64,000 bases of DNA from assembly GCA_034663635.1 (NCBI GenBank), contig JAXDJH010000023.1, positions 124,001 to 188,000 of the forward strand, given 5' to 3'. Positions 16,377 through 25,858 of this stretch are shown piece by piece. This DNA comes from JAXDJH01 sp034663635. Lineage in GTDB: Bacteria > Actinomycetota > CADDZG01 > WHSQ01. A program made the translations under genes and the position numbers. Under the pieces are notes generated by a model, which was not told the DNA's origin, did not search any database, and saw only the letters and a program-made list of their open reading frames with translations. Every line of letters starts with the position of its first letter. Positions within the stretch are counted from its first letter, which is position 1.

Positions 16377-17774
16377 GTGGGGCAAGGCCGCAAGACCCTG
16401 GCCGTCGTCTTGGCGGCGGGCGAGGGCAAGCGACTCAAGTCGGCGACCCCGAAAGTGCTCCACCGGGTGGCCGGCAAGCCCCTGCTTGCCCATGTCCTCG
16501 ACGCGCTCGACCCCCTCGACTTGGACCGCACGATCGTCGTCGCGTCCAATCGAAAAGATGAGATCGAGGCAGCGATCGGCAACCCGGGGGTCGAATACGT
16601 CATCCAGGATCCGCCCCTCGGCACCGGCGATGCCGTTCGGGTCGCGCTGGCTGCGATCCCAGAAGAGGAGGGGACGCTCCTCGTTCTGCCAGGGGACACC
16701 CCTTTGGTGATGAGCGAATCGCTGCAGGCTCTGGTCGCGGCGGGCGAGAACGACCCATCGGACTCTTGCCTGCTGGCCGCGGAAGTCGGTTCACCTCACG
16801 GTTATGGGCGCGTGATCCTCGGAGCCGACGGCCTGTCGGTCGATCGGATCGTCGAGGAGCGAGACGCGACTGAATCCGAGCGCGCTGTGACCCTTGTGAA
16901 CTCCGGGATGTATGCATTCGATCTCGCCGAGCTGCGCAAGGTGATCGACAAGCTCGACAAGGAAAACGCTCAAGGCGAGTACTACCTGACCGATGTCGTT
17001 CCGTTGGTGCGGCGCGTCGTCCGGCATCCTCTTTCTGAAGAGGAGCTCGCGGGCGTTAACTCGAGAGCTCAGCTCGCGGAGGCCGGCGCCCTCATGCGCG
17101 AGCGTGTGGCGCGTCATTGGATGGATGAGGGGGTCACGATCGTCGACCCCTCTACGACTTACATCGACGCGTCCGTCGAGATCGAGGCCGACGCCACGAT
17201 CTTTCCATTCACCTTCCTGGAGGGCATCACTCGGGTGGGTGCCGGCGCAGAGGTTGGTCCTCAGGTCCGGGCCATCGATTCCGAGATCGCAGCGCGAGCC
17301 GTCGTCTCGTTCGCCGTACTGCGCGAGACGTTCGTCGGCGAGGATGCAAGCGTCGGCCCCTTCGCTTCCTTAAGACCTGGGACCAGGATCGAGAAGGGCG
17401 CCAGGGCGGGCACTTTCGTCGAGACGAAGAACACGACCATCGGAGAAGACTCGAAGGCGAATCATCTCTCCTACCTCGGAGATGCCGAGATCGGTCGAGG
17501 GGTGAACGTGGGGGCCGGGACGATCACGTGCAATTGGGACGGTGTCGAAAAGCACAAAACGGTTATCGACGACGACGCTTACATCGGCTCGGACACGATG
17601 ATCGTTGCACCTGCCCATATCGGGAAACGGGCGGCCACCGGGGCCGGCTCGGTGGTTAAGGGCGACGTCCCAGATGACGCTCTTGCCGTCGGGGTGCCTG
17701 CTCGGATCATCGAAGGTCAGGGCAACAAGATGGGCCGAGTTGCTGACAAGGACGACCCCAACCAGGGAGAATAG
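16377..17774 (+). CDS. glmU: Bifunctional N-acetylglucosamine-1-P uridyltransferase / glucosamine-1-P acetyltransferase
   Basis: 465 residues from a GTG start with GGAGGA seven bases before it, just after the tRNA. The N-terminal pyrophosphorylase domain shows VLAAGEGKRLKS and TPKVLHRVAGKPLL, and GTGDAVRVAL. After about residue 250 comes a left-handed beta-helix of hexapeptide repeats, with GARAGTFVETKNTTIGE, KANHLSYLGDAEIG and NVGAGTITCNWDG, the acetyltransferase signature. GlmU makes UDP-GlcNAc, the first committed precursor for peptidoglycan. Cytoplasmic. prs follows after seven bases, as in Bacillus and Actinobacteria. Confidence 0.97.
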   Translation: MGQGRKTLAVVLAAGEGKRLKSATPKVLHRVAGKPLLAHVLDALDPLDLDRTIVVASNRKDEIEAAIGNPGVEYVIQDPPLGTGDAVRVALAAIPEEEGTLLVLPGDTPLVMSESLQALVAAGENDPSDSCLLAAEVGSPHGYGRVILGADGLSVDRIVEERDATESERAVTLVNSGMYAFDLAELRKVIDKLDKENAQGEYYLTDVVPLVRRVVRHPLSEEELAGVNSRAQLAEAGALMRERVARHWMDEGVTIVDPSTTYIDASVEIEADATIFPFTFLEGITRVGAGAEVGPQVRAIDSEIAARAVVSFAVLRETFVGEDASVGPFASLRPGTRIEKGARAGTFVETKNTTIGEDSKANHLSYLGDAEIGRGVNVGAGTITCNWDGVEKHKTVIDDDAYIGSDTMIVAPAHIGKRAATGAGSVVKGDVPDDALAVGVPARIIEGQGNKMGRVADKDDPNQGE

Positions 17775-17781
17775 AGAGCGC

Positions 17782-18771
17782 ATGCAACTGCCCACTCATA
17801 AGCGGTTGATGATCTTCTCCGGCACGGCCAATCGGCCGCTGGCGGAGGAAGTGGCTACCCACCTGGGGATGAAGCTCTCAGACGTCGAGCTTCGAGAGCA
17901 CGCCAACTCCGAGCAGTACGTCAGATTCGACGATTCCGTCCGCGGGTGTGACGCATTCGTGATCCAGAGCCACTGTGCACCCGTCGACTACCACCTGATG
18001 CAGCAGCTCCACATGATCGACGCCCTCAAGCGTGCATCGGCTAAGCGGATCACAGCGGTCTCTCCGTTCTATCCGTACGCCAGGCAGGACAAGAAGACGC
18101 GTTCGAGGGAGCCCATCTCGGCCAAGATGATTGCCGACTTCTACGAGGCTGCAGGCGCCGACCGCGTTCTTTCGGTCGACCTGCACACCGGTCAGATCCA
18201 GGGCTTCTTCGACGTTCCGTTCGATCACCTGACGGCTCTGCCGCTGGTGGCCGATTACTTCGCTCATCAGCTCGAAGACGACTTCGTGATCGTGTCTCCC
18301 GACGCTGGACGCGTTCGTCTCGCCGAGAAGTGGGTGCAGCACCTCAGCGAGTTCCACGATCTGAACGGACAGGTCGCGTTTCTTCACAAGAAGCGCCAAA
18401 GCGATGTGTCCAACGTGTCGAAGACGCTGGCCGTCGTGGGTGAGGTCGAGGGGAAGGTCTGCGTCATCGTCGACGACATGATCGACACGGCGGGGACGCT
18501 CGTTAACGGAGCGGAGGCGTTGGTCGCCGCCGGCGCTACCGACGTGTACGCGGCCGCGACCCATCCCGTTCTGTCGGATCCGGCGACAGATCGGATCAAG
18601 AATTCGCCGATCCATCACGTGGTCGTGACCAACACCCTTCCCATTCCCAGCGAGAAGGAGCTCGACAAACTTGTCGTGCTCTCGATCGCGCCGACGATCG
18701 CCCAGACGATCAAAGCGGTGTTCGAAGAGGAATCGGTCTCCGAGCTCTTCCACGGCGAGAACCAGCCCTAA
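17782..18771 (+). CDS. prs: Ribose-phosphate pyrophosphokinase (PRPP synthetase)
   Basis: 329 residues from the ATG at 17782. Features of the class I enzyme are IFSGTANRPLAEEVA at the N-terminus, the flexible-loop segment YPYARQDKKTRSREPISAK, DLHTGQIQGFFDVP (divalent-cation binding), and the PRPP-binding VIVDDMIDTAGTL. It transfers pyrophosphate from ATP to ribose-5-phosphate to give PRPP for nucleotide, histidine, tryptophan and NAD synthesis. In organisms with decaprenyl-phosphoryl-arabinose it also feeds cell-wall arabinose, which cannot be judged here. It is co-directional and tightly spaced after glmU. Confidence 0.97.
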   Translation: MQLPTHKRLMIFSGTANRPLAEEVATHLGMKLSDVELREHANSEQYVRFDDSVRGCDAFVIQSHCAPVDYHLMQQLHMIDALKRASAKRITAVSPFYPYARQDKKTRSREPISAKMIADFYEAAGADRVLSVDLHTGQIQGFFDVPFDHLTALPLVADYFAHQLEDDFVIVSPDAGRVRLAEKWVQHLSEFHDLNGQVAFLHKKRQSDVSNVSKTLAVVGEVEGKVCVIVDDMIDTAGTLVNGAEALVAAGATDVYAAATHPVLSDPATDRIKNSPIHHVVVTNTLPIPSEKELDKLVVLSIAPTIAQTIKAVFEEESVSELFHGENQP

Positions 18772-18781
18772 CCTTCTGACT

Positions 18782-19936
18782 ATGGAATCCGATACCCGGC
18801 AGACGGGCTCGGTCGATGACTCCTCGCGGCCCCCGATAGAACGCTCCACGAGCGAACGCGTCGTCCGCGGCGCGTGGTGGTTCGTGCGTTTCCTGGGCGC
18901 GCTCTTCCTCTTCGTCGGCGCGCTTCAGTTGATGAAGACGGGGGCGAAGAGTCTCGACGTTCTGCAGCCGGGCGGCTTCCTCGTCCGCAACCCTGGTTCG
19001 ACGCTGGGCCTCGGTTGGCTCGGCGCGTTGTTCGTCCTGTCGGGTTCTCCCATCGCCGCGACAGCGCTGACTCTCGTAGCGGCGGGCGAGGCCTCCCACG
19101 CTCTCAACCACTTCAGCGAGATCCAGGGATTCACGATGCTTACGGGGTCGCGGCTGGGGGCCGCGTTCGTTGTCCTGGTCACCGCGGTCATCTACGCGTT
19201 GCGGTCGGGCAAGGGCGAACGGATGGCGCCCGTCTCCACCGCCGTCATGGCCCTGTGCACCACGGCGATGATCTACATCCCCGCCGCCGTCATCGGCTTC
19301 ACGCTCCTTCGGTGGGGGCCGTTCCATTCGATGAACCTGCATTTCGGTGGGCAGTTCTCGGACCTGATCGATGTCGTCTACGGCGGCATCCTCGACCGCG
19401 TCGAGACATGGCCCGCGCTTCTTGTGTTCCTCGGTGGGCTGGGTCTGTTGCTCATCACTTTCAAGCTCATCGACGGTGTCATGCCCGAGATGGATTCCGA
19501 AGTGATGAGCGAGAAACGGCTCGCGTGGTTGCGCAGCAAGTGGCCGATGTTCGGCCTCGGCTGCCTCGTTGCTCTGGTGACGATGTCGGTTTCGGTCGCG
19601 TTGACGGTGCTGGTGCCGCTCGTGGCGAAGGGTTACGTCAAACGCGAGGACATCCTTCCCTACGTCATGGGGGCGAACATCACGACGCTCGGGGACACGA
19701 TGCTGGCGGCCTTCGCTTTGAACTCGCCCGCCGCGGTTCGGATCGTTCTCGCCGAGGTCATCGCAACGAGCATCCTCAGCGTGATCCTTCTGACCTTCTT
19801 CTATCCGCAGATCCGCCGGGGGATCTGGCGGTTCCAGCGTGTGATCGTGAAGAGCAAGCCGAGGCTCGCCGCCTTCACGGCCGCCCTGTTCGCAGTGCCG
19901 ATCGCGATCATCCTGATCTCGGGTCTGGCGGGCTGA
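18782..19936 (+). CDS. Na+/phosphate-cotransporter-like membrane protein
   Basis: 384 residues from the ATG at 18782, ten bases after prs. After a charged N-terminal 30 residues there are about eight to nine hydrophobic helices. Two related segments, LGWLGALFVLSGSPIAATALTL and YVMGANITTLGDTMLAAFAL, resemble the inverted repeats of the Na/Pi-cotransporter (NptA/SLC34-like) family; GANITTLGDT matches the family's GANIGTT loop. The usual QSSS signature of the first repeat is replaced by SGSP, so substrate and coupling ion may differ. There is no PhoU-like domain at the C-terminus. It is an insertion in the otherwise conserved prs-rplY order. Phosphate transport is a guess from fold only. Confidence 0.6.
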   Translation: MESDTRQTGSVDDSSRPPIERSTSERVVRGAWWFVRFLGALFLFVGALQLMKTGAKSLDVLQPGGFLVRNPGSTLGLGWLGALFVLSGSPIAATALTLVAAGEASHALNHFSEIQGFTMLTGSRLGAAFVVLVTAVIYALRSGKGERMAPVSTAVMALCTTAMIYIPAAVIGFTLLRWGPFHSMNLHFGGQFSDLIDVVYGGILDRVETWPALLVFLGGLGLLLITFKLIDGVMPEMDSEVMSEKRLAWLRSKWPMFGLGCLVALVTMSVSVALTVLVPLVAKGYVKREDILPYVMGANITTLGDTMLAAFALNSPAAVRIVLAEVIATSILSVILLTFFYPQIRRGIWRFQRVIVKSKPRLAAFTAALFAVPIAIILISGLAG

Positions 19937-20023
19937 GGTACCCCGCGGCGCCTGAGCACGGTCCGGTAGACTCCTGCGCCTAATCGAATACCCACACCTG
20001 AACAGAAGTAGGGAGGTTTCCCG

Positions 20024-20740
20024 ATGGCTGAGGTGACACTCAACGTCAGTAAGCGCGAGGGCACCGGCAAGGGCCCCGCACGCAGGGCCCGGATGGCCGG
20101 CAAGGTTCCCGCCGTTGTCTACGGCCGTGGCATGGACCCCGTATCGATCGAGGTGGACCGCCGCGAATTCCTAACTGCACTGAATACCGACGCGGGCATG
20201 AACGTTCTGCTCAGCATCCAGATAGAGGGCGAGAAGATCACGACGCTCGCCCGCGAGCTGCAGCGCGACCCGGTGAGAGGAACGCTGCTGCACGCCGACT
20301 TCGTGAAGGTCGACCTGACCGTCGAGGTCGAGGTCGAGGTTCCGGTTCACCTCGTCGGAGAAGCTCCCGGTGTTCGCGAGGGCGGCGTCCTCGAGCATCC
20401 ACTCTTCACCGTTCACGTTCGTTGCCTTCCCGGCGATGTGCCCGAGTCGATCGACGCGGACATCTCGAACATGAACATCGGTGATTCGCTGCGCGTCGCG
20501 GACCTTGCGTCGGGCAAGGAGTTCCATATCGAGAACGACCCAGAAGCGATCGTTGCCCACATAGCGGCCCCCATCTCCGAGGAGGAGCTGGCCGCCATGG
20601 AGGCCGACGCTGCCGGTCCGGTCGAAGAGGAAGCGGTCGCAGAAGGCGAGGCGGCAGCCGAAGGCGAAGAAGGCGCAGAAGCTCCCGCGGAGGGCGAGTC
20701 GGCGGAGGCCGCGCCCGCCGCAGAGGGCGAAGAGAGCTAG
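20024..20740 (+). CDS. rplY: 50S ribosomal protein L25/TL5/CTC family
   Basis: 238 residues with a perfect GGGAGG ribosome site. The N-terminal 95 residues are the 5S-rRNA-binding L25 domain (TGKGPARRARMAGKVPAVVYG). The middle is the TL5/CTC beta domain (VEVPVHLVGEAPGVREGGVLE). Residues about 185-238 are an acidic Ala/Glu tail common in long-form actinobacterial L25. Binds 5S rRNA in the central protuberance; CTC proteins are stress-induced in Bacillus. A TAGACT sequence (19967-19972) could be an actinobacterial -10 element but no matching -35 is seen. pth starts at the base after its stop. Confidence 0.95.
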   Translation: MAEVTLNVSKREGTGKGPARRARMAGKVPAVVYGRGMDPVSIEVDRREFLTALNTDAGMNVLLSIQIEGEKITTLARELQRDPVRGTLLHADFVKVDLTVEVEVEVPVHLVGEAPGVREGGVLEHPLFTVHVRCLPGDVPESIDADISNMNIGDSLRVADLASGKEFHIENDPEAIVAHIAAPISEEELAAMEADAAGPVEEEAVAEGEAAAEGEEGAEAPAEGESAEAAPAAEGEES

Positions 20741-21343
20741 ATGTCTTTGTTCCGGCGCAATGCGCCGGACGGGCAACGCTGGATCGTCTTCGGCCTCGGG
20801 AATCCGGGGGACCGTTACGAGCGCACGCGCCACAACATGGGCGCGATGGTGGTCAAAGAGCTGCTCGACCGAACGCGCTCGTCGCTCAAGCGTCACAAGT
20901 CTGGAGCGTTGACCGCCGAAGTCGATCTCGGCGGTCAACGAGTTGTCCTCGCGCGCTCGACGGGCTACATGAACGAGTCCGGCCGTCCGCTCGGCCAACT
21001 GAGCCGTTTCTACAAGTCGGCGCCGGCACAGGTGATCGTCGTCCAGGACGAGATCGACATCCCGTTCGGGGACGTGCGCGTGAAGATGGGTGGGGGCACC
21101 GCCGGGCACAACGGGCTCAAGTCGATCGCGAACCACCTCGGCACGAAGGACTTCACCAGAGTTCGGGTCGGGGTCGGCCGGCCCGCCGGCTCCCGCCAGG
21201 CCGCCGACCACGTCCTGGCCCCGTTCTCGTCGGCCGAGCGCAACGAGCTCCCCGACCTCATCGAGCGCTCGGCCGACGCCGTCGAACGCATCCTCGAAGC
21301 CGGCCCCGAAAAAGCCATGAACGAGATAAACACCCGCCCCTAA
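20741..21343 (+). CDS. pth: Peptidyl-tRNA hydrolase
   Basis: 200 residues, ATG directly after the rplY stop. Motifs: GLGNPGDRYERTRHNMG (catalytic His in RHNMG), VVQDEIDIPFGDVRVKMGGG (catalytic Asp), and GHNGLKSI. The enzyme cuts the ester bond of peptidyl-tRNAs that drop off ribosomes and so recycles tRNA. The rplY-pth pair is conserved from Bacillus to Mycobacterium. The ~110 bases downstream hold two hairpins before mfd. Confidence 0.97.
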   Translation: MSLFRRNAPDGQRWIVFGLGNPGDRYERTRHNMGAMVVKELLDRTRSSLKRHKSGALTAEVDLGGQRVVLARSTGYMNESGRPLGQLSRFYKSAPAQVIVVQDEIDIPFGDVRVKMGGGTAGHNGLKSIANHLGTKDFTRVRVGVGRPAGSRQAADHVLAPFSSAERNELPDLIERSADAVERILEAGPEKAMNEINTRP

Positions 21344-21372
21344 CCCCCCAAACTCCGTTCTGAGCGCGTCAA

Positions 21373-21416
21373 GTGGCGAATACCGCCACCAGAAGTCCTT
21401 AGTTGCCTGGGCAACT
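21373..21416 (+). terminator. Two hairpins between pth and mfd, second terminator-like
   Basis: Hairpin 1: GTGGCG-aatac-CGCCAC (21373-21389). Hairpin 2: AGTTGC-ctgg-GCAACT (21401-21416), followed by TTGTTT, a short T-rich run. Together they probably end or attenuate the glmU-pth transcript. A TAGACT (21442-21447) just downstream could be the -10 of a promoter for mfd. Confidence 0.55.
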
Positions 21417-21458
21417 TGTTTGAGGCCTCGTGAGCGGGTCCTAGACTCGATCGGACAA

Positions 21459-24400
21459 GTGGCAACGCTTCAACCTCTCCTGGATCTCGTGCCCGAAGAG
21501 CGCCTCCAGGCGCTATTGCGCGCGCGCTCGACGGTCACCGCGGTGGAGCCTGTCCGTCCTTTCCTGCTTGCGGCCCTCGTGCGGCACCTCGATCGGCCCC
21601 TTCTGGCGATCACCGCGAGGCAGGAGGAGGCCGAGACCCTGGTCCGGGACGTCCATGCCTTCCTCGGGCGCGAGGGGGCCGAGGTCTTTCCCGGATGGGA
21701 GGTCCTGCCCGGCGAGCCGCTCTCTCCGTCGATCGAAACCATGGGTCGCCGCCTTCACGTGATGGGACGGCTCGCTCGAGGTGACCGATTCGTAGTGGCC
21801 ACGACCGCGCAGGGCGCGAGCCAGCTCGTGGCTCGCCAGCCCGACGAGCTCGATCTGATCTCGTTGAACCGCGGGGCATCGCTCGGGCTGGAAGAGGCCG
21901 CCGAGCGACTGGTCGATATGGGCTACGAGCGCAACTACATGGTCGAGCGCCGCGGCGAGTTCGCGATCCGCGGCGGGATCCTGGATGTCTTCGCTCCATC
22001 GAGCGAGCGTCCGGTGCGCGCGGAGTTCTGGGGCGACGAGATCACTTCGCTACGACAGTTCGCACTCGCGTCTCAGCGATCCCTCGACGACATCGAGGCC
22101 GTGGATGTCGCGCCGGTGCGCGAGCTTCGTTCCGATGCCGCGACCCGAGCAAAGGCCGAGGAACTCTCGAGGAGTGAAAGCGATCCGTCCCTCGCCCAAC
22201 TCGCCGAGGGGATCGTCGAGGCGGGGGCCGAACGTTTGCTTCCCCTTCTCACCGAGATGGTGCCGATCACTTCGCTTTTTCCTCCCGATAGCCCCGTCGT
22301 GCTCGTCGAACCGAAGAAGGTGCGCGATCGTGCGGACGAAGTCAACGAGCAGGTCGACGATTGGACCCGTTCACAGAAACTGAAGCATCGTTATTACGCG
22401 CGGCTCGACGAAATCCTCGAAACCAGCGAGCCCATCGTGCTCATGTCTTCCTTCGAGGATCCGAACGCCGAATCCGTTCCCGCCGAGACATGGACTTCGC
22501 TTGCCGGGAAACCGGATCAGCTTCTCGAGCGGCTGCGCACTTTGGTGGGTCAGGGCTTCCGAGTAGTGGTAGCCGCTTCGCTTCCCGACACCGCGGAGCG
22601 TTTGCGCGCGAACTTCGCGAGCGCGGGTCTGCCGTTCCCTCTGGAAGAAGTTGCCCCGGCGAAGCACTCAGACGCGGGCGGCGCCATCGTCGTAGCCGAT
22701 CTCAACCGCGGCTTCGTGCTTCCAACCGCGAAGCTGGCGCTTGTCGCCGAATCCGATCTCACCGGACGCCGCTCGAGCGCGGCCCGCCAACGCATCCAGG
22801 CCAAGAAACGTGAGATACGCGGCCCCCTTGATCTCGCGGACGGCGACCTTGTCGTTCACGACGTCCACGGGATCGGGCGCTTCATGGGGATGGTCGAACG
22901 GGATCTGCTCGGCGTTCACCGGGAGTACCTCATCATCGAATACTCCAAAGGCGACAAGCTCTACGTTCCCAGCGACCAGGTGGACCTGGTTGCGAAATAC
23001 GTCGGCGGCGAGACACCGAGGATCTCACGGCTCGGCTCGATCGAATGGGCCAAGAGCAAGGCGCGAGTCGGCAGGAAAGCGCGTGAGATAGCTCAGGAGC
23101 TGGTCAAGCTTTACTCCGAGCGCTTGCGCGCGAAAGGCTTTCCTTTCCCCGCGGACACACCATGGCAACGCGAGCTTGAAGACTCGTTCCCTTACGAGGA
23201 AACGCCGGATCAGCTGCGAGCCATCGACGAGGTCAAGGACGACATGGAGCGCGATGTCCCGATGGACAGGCTGGTCTGCGGCGACGTCGGCTACGGGAAG
23301 ACCGAGATCGCCGTCCGTGCGGCATTCAAGGCGGTAGCGGCGGGTAAGCAGGTTGCAGTCCTTGTGCCCACCACCATCCTTGCTCAGCAGCATCACGCGA
23401 CGTTCGTCGAGCGCTTCCGCAGTTTCCCGGTCCGGGTCGAGATGTTGTCCCGGTTCTTGTCGGCCAGTGAGACCAAGAAGGTGATCGCGGATCTCGCGAC
23501 GGGCAAGGTCGACGTCGTCGTGGGGACTCACCGGTTGCTGGGGAAGGACGTTTCCTTCAGCGACCTGGGCCTCGTGATCATCGATGAAGAGCAGCGCTTC
23601 GGCGTCGACCAGAAAGAGAAACTGAAGTCGTTGCGGACGAGCGTGGATGTCTTGACGCTGACGGCGACCCCGATCCCACGGACGCTCGAGATGGCGATGT
23701 CGGGCATCCGAGATATGTCGATCGTTGACACTCCTCCCGAGGACCGACATCCGGTCATGACCTACGTCGGCGAGTTCGACGAAGAAGTGGTGACATCGGC
23801 AGTGAGACGCGAACTGTTGCGCGACGGCCAGGTTTTTTACGTCCACCCACGTGTTGCGACGATCCAGCATGCCGCGCGGACGATCCAAGATCTTGTTCCC
23901 GATGCACGCGTCAGCGTTGCCCACGGCCAGATGGACGAACATCAGTTGGAGTCGGCGATGCTCGAGTTCGGGGACGCGAAGACGAACGTCCTCGTGTGCA
24001 CGACGATCATCGAGTCCGGACTGGACATCCCCACGGTGAACACTCTGTTGGTCGAGCGTGCCGATCTATTGGGTCTTGCACAGATGTATCAACTCAGGGG
24101 CCGCGTGGGGCGAGCGCACGAGCGCGCTTACTCGTATCTCTTCTTCCCCCCGACTCGATCGCTAACAGAGCACGCCCACGAGCGCCTCAAGACGATCTCC
24201 GAGCACACCGGTCTGGGCTCTGGTTTCCGGATCGCGATGCGGGACCTCGAGATACGGGGAGCGGGGAACCTTCTCGGGGATGAGCAGCACGGCCACATCG
24301 AGGAGATCGGCTTCGACCTGTACGTCAGACTCGTCGCCGCGGCGGTCGAGGAGGCGAAGGGTGAGTCCGACGGTTCGCTGAAGATCGAAGAGGTCCGCAT

Positions 24401-24824
24401 CGATCTTCCGCTGAATGCGTTCATCCCCAAGGACTACGTTGCGGACGAGAACTTGCGACTCGAGGCCTACCGCCGGATCGCCGCAGCGCGTACCGAAGGG
24501 GAACTCACGGAGGTTCGAGAGGAACTAACCGACCGTTACGGTGCGCCATTCCCTCCACCCGTGGAAGCGCTATTCGAAGTGGCACGCTTGCGAGATGTGA
24601 TGATCGCTGCCGGCATCGACGAGGTAGCGACCGTCGCCCGCAACCTGCGGATCCGACCGATCGAGCTCGAGGATTCCAAGCAATTTCGATTGAGAAGGAT
24701 CGTTCCGGATGCCACATACAAACCAGAAAGCCAGACGCTGTTGATCCCCGAGCGCTTGATGCCCAAGACCGATGTGGTCGCCTGGGTCACCGATCTGCTT
24801 CAACAGTTAACCTCTGCGCCGTGA
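21459..24824 (+). CDS. mfd: Transcription-repair coupling factor
   Basis: About 1121 residues from the GTG at 21459; the frame is open from a TTG at 21420, but that codon lies over the terminator-like hairpin. Domains in order: UvrB-like N-terminal region, RNA-polymerase-interacting CarD-like domain (LVVHDVHGIGRFMGM), then the RecG-like translocase with Walker A GDVGYGKTE near residue 608, DEEQRFGV, the VCTTIIESGLDIP motif and RGRVGRAHERAYSY, and a C-terminal TRCF domain. Mfd pushes stalled RNA polymerase off DNA lesions and recruits UvrA. Its stop overlaps the next start as GTGA. pth-mfd adjacency is as in Bacillus. Confidence 0.95.
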   Translation: MATLQPLLDLVPEERLQALLRARSTVTAVEPVRPFLLAALVRHLDRPLLAITARQEEAETLVRDVHAFLGREGAEVFPGWEVLPGEPLSPSIETMGRRLHVMGRLARGDRFVVATTAQGASQLVARQPDELDLISLNRGASLGLEEAAERLVDMGYERNYMVERRGEFAIRGGILDVFAPSSERPVRAEFWGDEITSLRQFALASQRSLDDIEAVDVAPVRELRSDAATRAKAEELSRSESDPSLAQLAEGIVEAGAERLLPLLTEMVPITSLFPPDSPVVLVEPKKVRDRADEVNEQVDDWTRSQKLKHRYYARLDEILETSEPIVLMSSFEDPNAESVPAETWTSLAGKPDQLLERLRTLVGQGFRVVVAASLPDTAERLRANFASAGLPFPLEEVAPAKHSDAGGAIVVADLNRGFVLPTAKLALVAESDLTGRRSSAARQRIQAKKREIRGPLDLADGDLVVHDVHGIGRFMGMVERDLLGVHREYLIIEYSKGDKLYVPSDQVDLVAKYVGGETPRISRLGSIEWAKSKARVGRKAREIAQELVKLYSERLRAKGFPFPADTPWQRELEDSFPYEETPDQLRAIDEVKDDMERDVPMDRLVCGDVGYGKTEIAVRAAFKAVAAGKQVAVLVPTTILAQQHHATFVERFRSFPVRVEMLSRFLSASETKKVIADLATGKVDVVVGTHRLLGKDVSFSDLGLVIIDEEQRFGVDQKEKLKSLRTSVDVLTLTATPIPRTLEMAMSGIRDMSIVDTPPEDRHPVMTYVGEFDEEVVTSAVRRELLRDGQVFYVHPRVATIQHAARTIQDLVPDARVSVAHGQMDEHQLESAMLEFGDAKTNVLVCTTIIESGLDIPTVNTLLVERADLLGLAQMYQLRGRVGRAHERAYSYLFFPPTRSLTEHAHERLKTISEHTGLGSGFRIAMRDLEIRGAGNLLGDEQHGHIEEIGFDLYVRLVAAAVEEAKGESDGSLKIEEVRIDLPLNAFIPKDYVADENLRLEAYRRIAAARTEGELTEVREELTDRYGAPFPPPVEALFEVARLRDVMIAAGIDEVATVARNLRIRPIELEDSKQFRLRRIVPDATYKPESQTLLIPERLMPKTDVVAWVTDLLQQLTSAP

Positions 24825-25858
24825 AAAAGATCCTCTTGCTCGTCCTCGTTTGCTTGGTGATGGGCGCTTGTGGCGACCTGTTCGAGCCCGCCGCGGCCGT
24901 CGTCGACGGCGACAAGATCCCGATCACCGAGGTCGATAAGCGCTTGGACGAATTCGTGTCCTCGGATGTGTTCAAACGGCTAACTGCGCAAGGGGACCCC
25001 CAGGGTCTGAAGCGCCAGGTCGAGCAGCAGACGCTGTCCCAGCTGATCCGTCGAGCGGTGCTCTTGCCGAAAGCCGAGGAGCTCGGGATCGTCGTGACGT
25101 CCGAGAACGTCGACCAGCGTCTCGAAGAGATCAAGGGCGAGTTCCAATCCGAGAACGCCTTCGACGAGGCTTTGAAGGAACAGAACCTCACACTCGACCA
25201 GCTCAAGGATCTCGTTTCGCAACAACTTCTCGAGGAGCCCCTGCGTGCGAAGGTCACTGAAGGAGCCCAGCCGGCCGAAGCCGACATCCAGGCGTTCTAC
25301 GACCAGAACTCCGAGAACTTCAAGCAGACCCGAGCGCAACACATCCTGGTTGCCAAGAAATCGCTGGCCCAACAGATAGCGCAACAACTTCAAGCTGCGC
25401 CCAAGAACGAGATCGACGATCTGTTCGAGCGCCTCGCCAAGAGGTACTCAACCGACGACACCAATTCCGACAACGCTGGTGACCTCGGCTACTACAACCC
25501 CGGTGATCTCGTTCCCGAGTTCCAGAACGCGGCGGATGCGCTCGAGATCGGCGAGATCTCAGATCCCGTCCAATCTCAGTTCGGCTTTCACGTGATCCGC
25601 GTGACCGACCGGCGAGCCACACCGCTGGAGGATGTGCGCGCGCAGATCGAACAACAGCTTGCGAAGACCGCAGGCGACAAGGCGTGGAGCGACTATCTCC
25701 ACGATGCATTCGCCGACGCCGATGTGAAGGTCAACCCTCGTTATGGCGAGTTCGATCTCGAGACCTTGCTGGTCGTGAACGCGAGCAGCAAAGACATCCC
25801 CGGCGCGGTGCAGCCGACCTCCACGCCGACCCCCGAGGCCCCGACGCCGGGAGGCTAA
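24821..25858 (+). CDS. SurA/PrsA-like peptidyl-prolyl isomerase lipoprotein
   Basis: 345 residues from a GTG overlapping the mfd stop (GTGA). A lipoprotein signal with lipobox MGAC puts it outside the membrane. Residues 25-170 form the helical SurA N-domain (TLSQLIRRAVLLPKAEELG). Residues about 170-270 are a parvulin domain: RAQHILVAKKSLAQQ, DLGYYNPGDLVPEFQNAA, QFGFHVIRVTDRR. The C-terminus is a Pro/Thr tail. It should help exported proteins fold, together with the FKBP lipoprotein at 6878. Position between mfd and mazG is widespread in Actinobacteria. Confidence 0.9.
   Translation: MKKILLLVLVCLVMGACGDLFEPAAAVVDGDKIPITEVDKRLDEFVSSDVFKRLTAQGDPQGLKRQVEQQTLSQLIRRAVLLPKAEELGIVVTSENVDQRLEEIKGEFQSENAFDEALKEQNLTLDQLKDLVSQQLLEEPLRAKVTEGAQPAEADIQAFYDQNSENFKQTRAQHILVAKKSLAQQIAQQLQAAPKNEIDDLFERLAKRYSTDDTNSDNAGDLGYYNPGDLVPEFQNAADALEIGEISDPVQSQFGFHVIRVTDRRATPLEDVRAQIEQQLAKTAGDKAWSDYLHDAFADADVKVNPRYGEFDLETLLVVNASSKDIPGAVQPTSTPTPEAPTPGG

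Noticed and set aside
19967..19972. TAGACT as promoter of rplY, and a second copy at 21442 for mfd
   Set aside because: It fits an actinobacterial -10, but no -35-like sequence is present at the right distance, so it is mentioned without being listed as a promoter.
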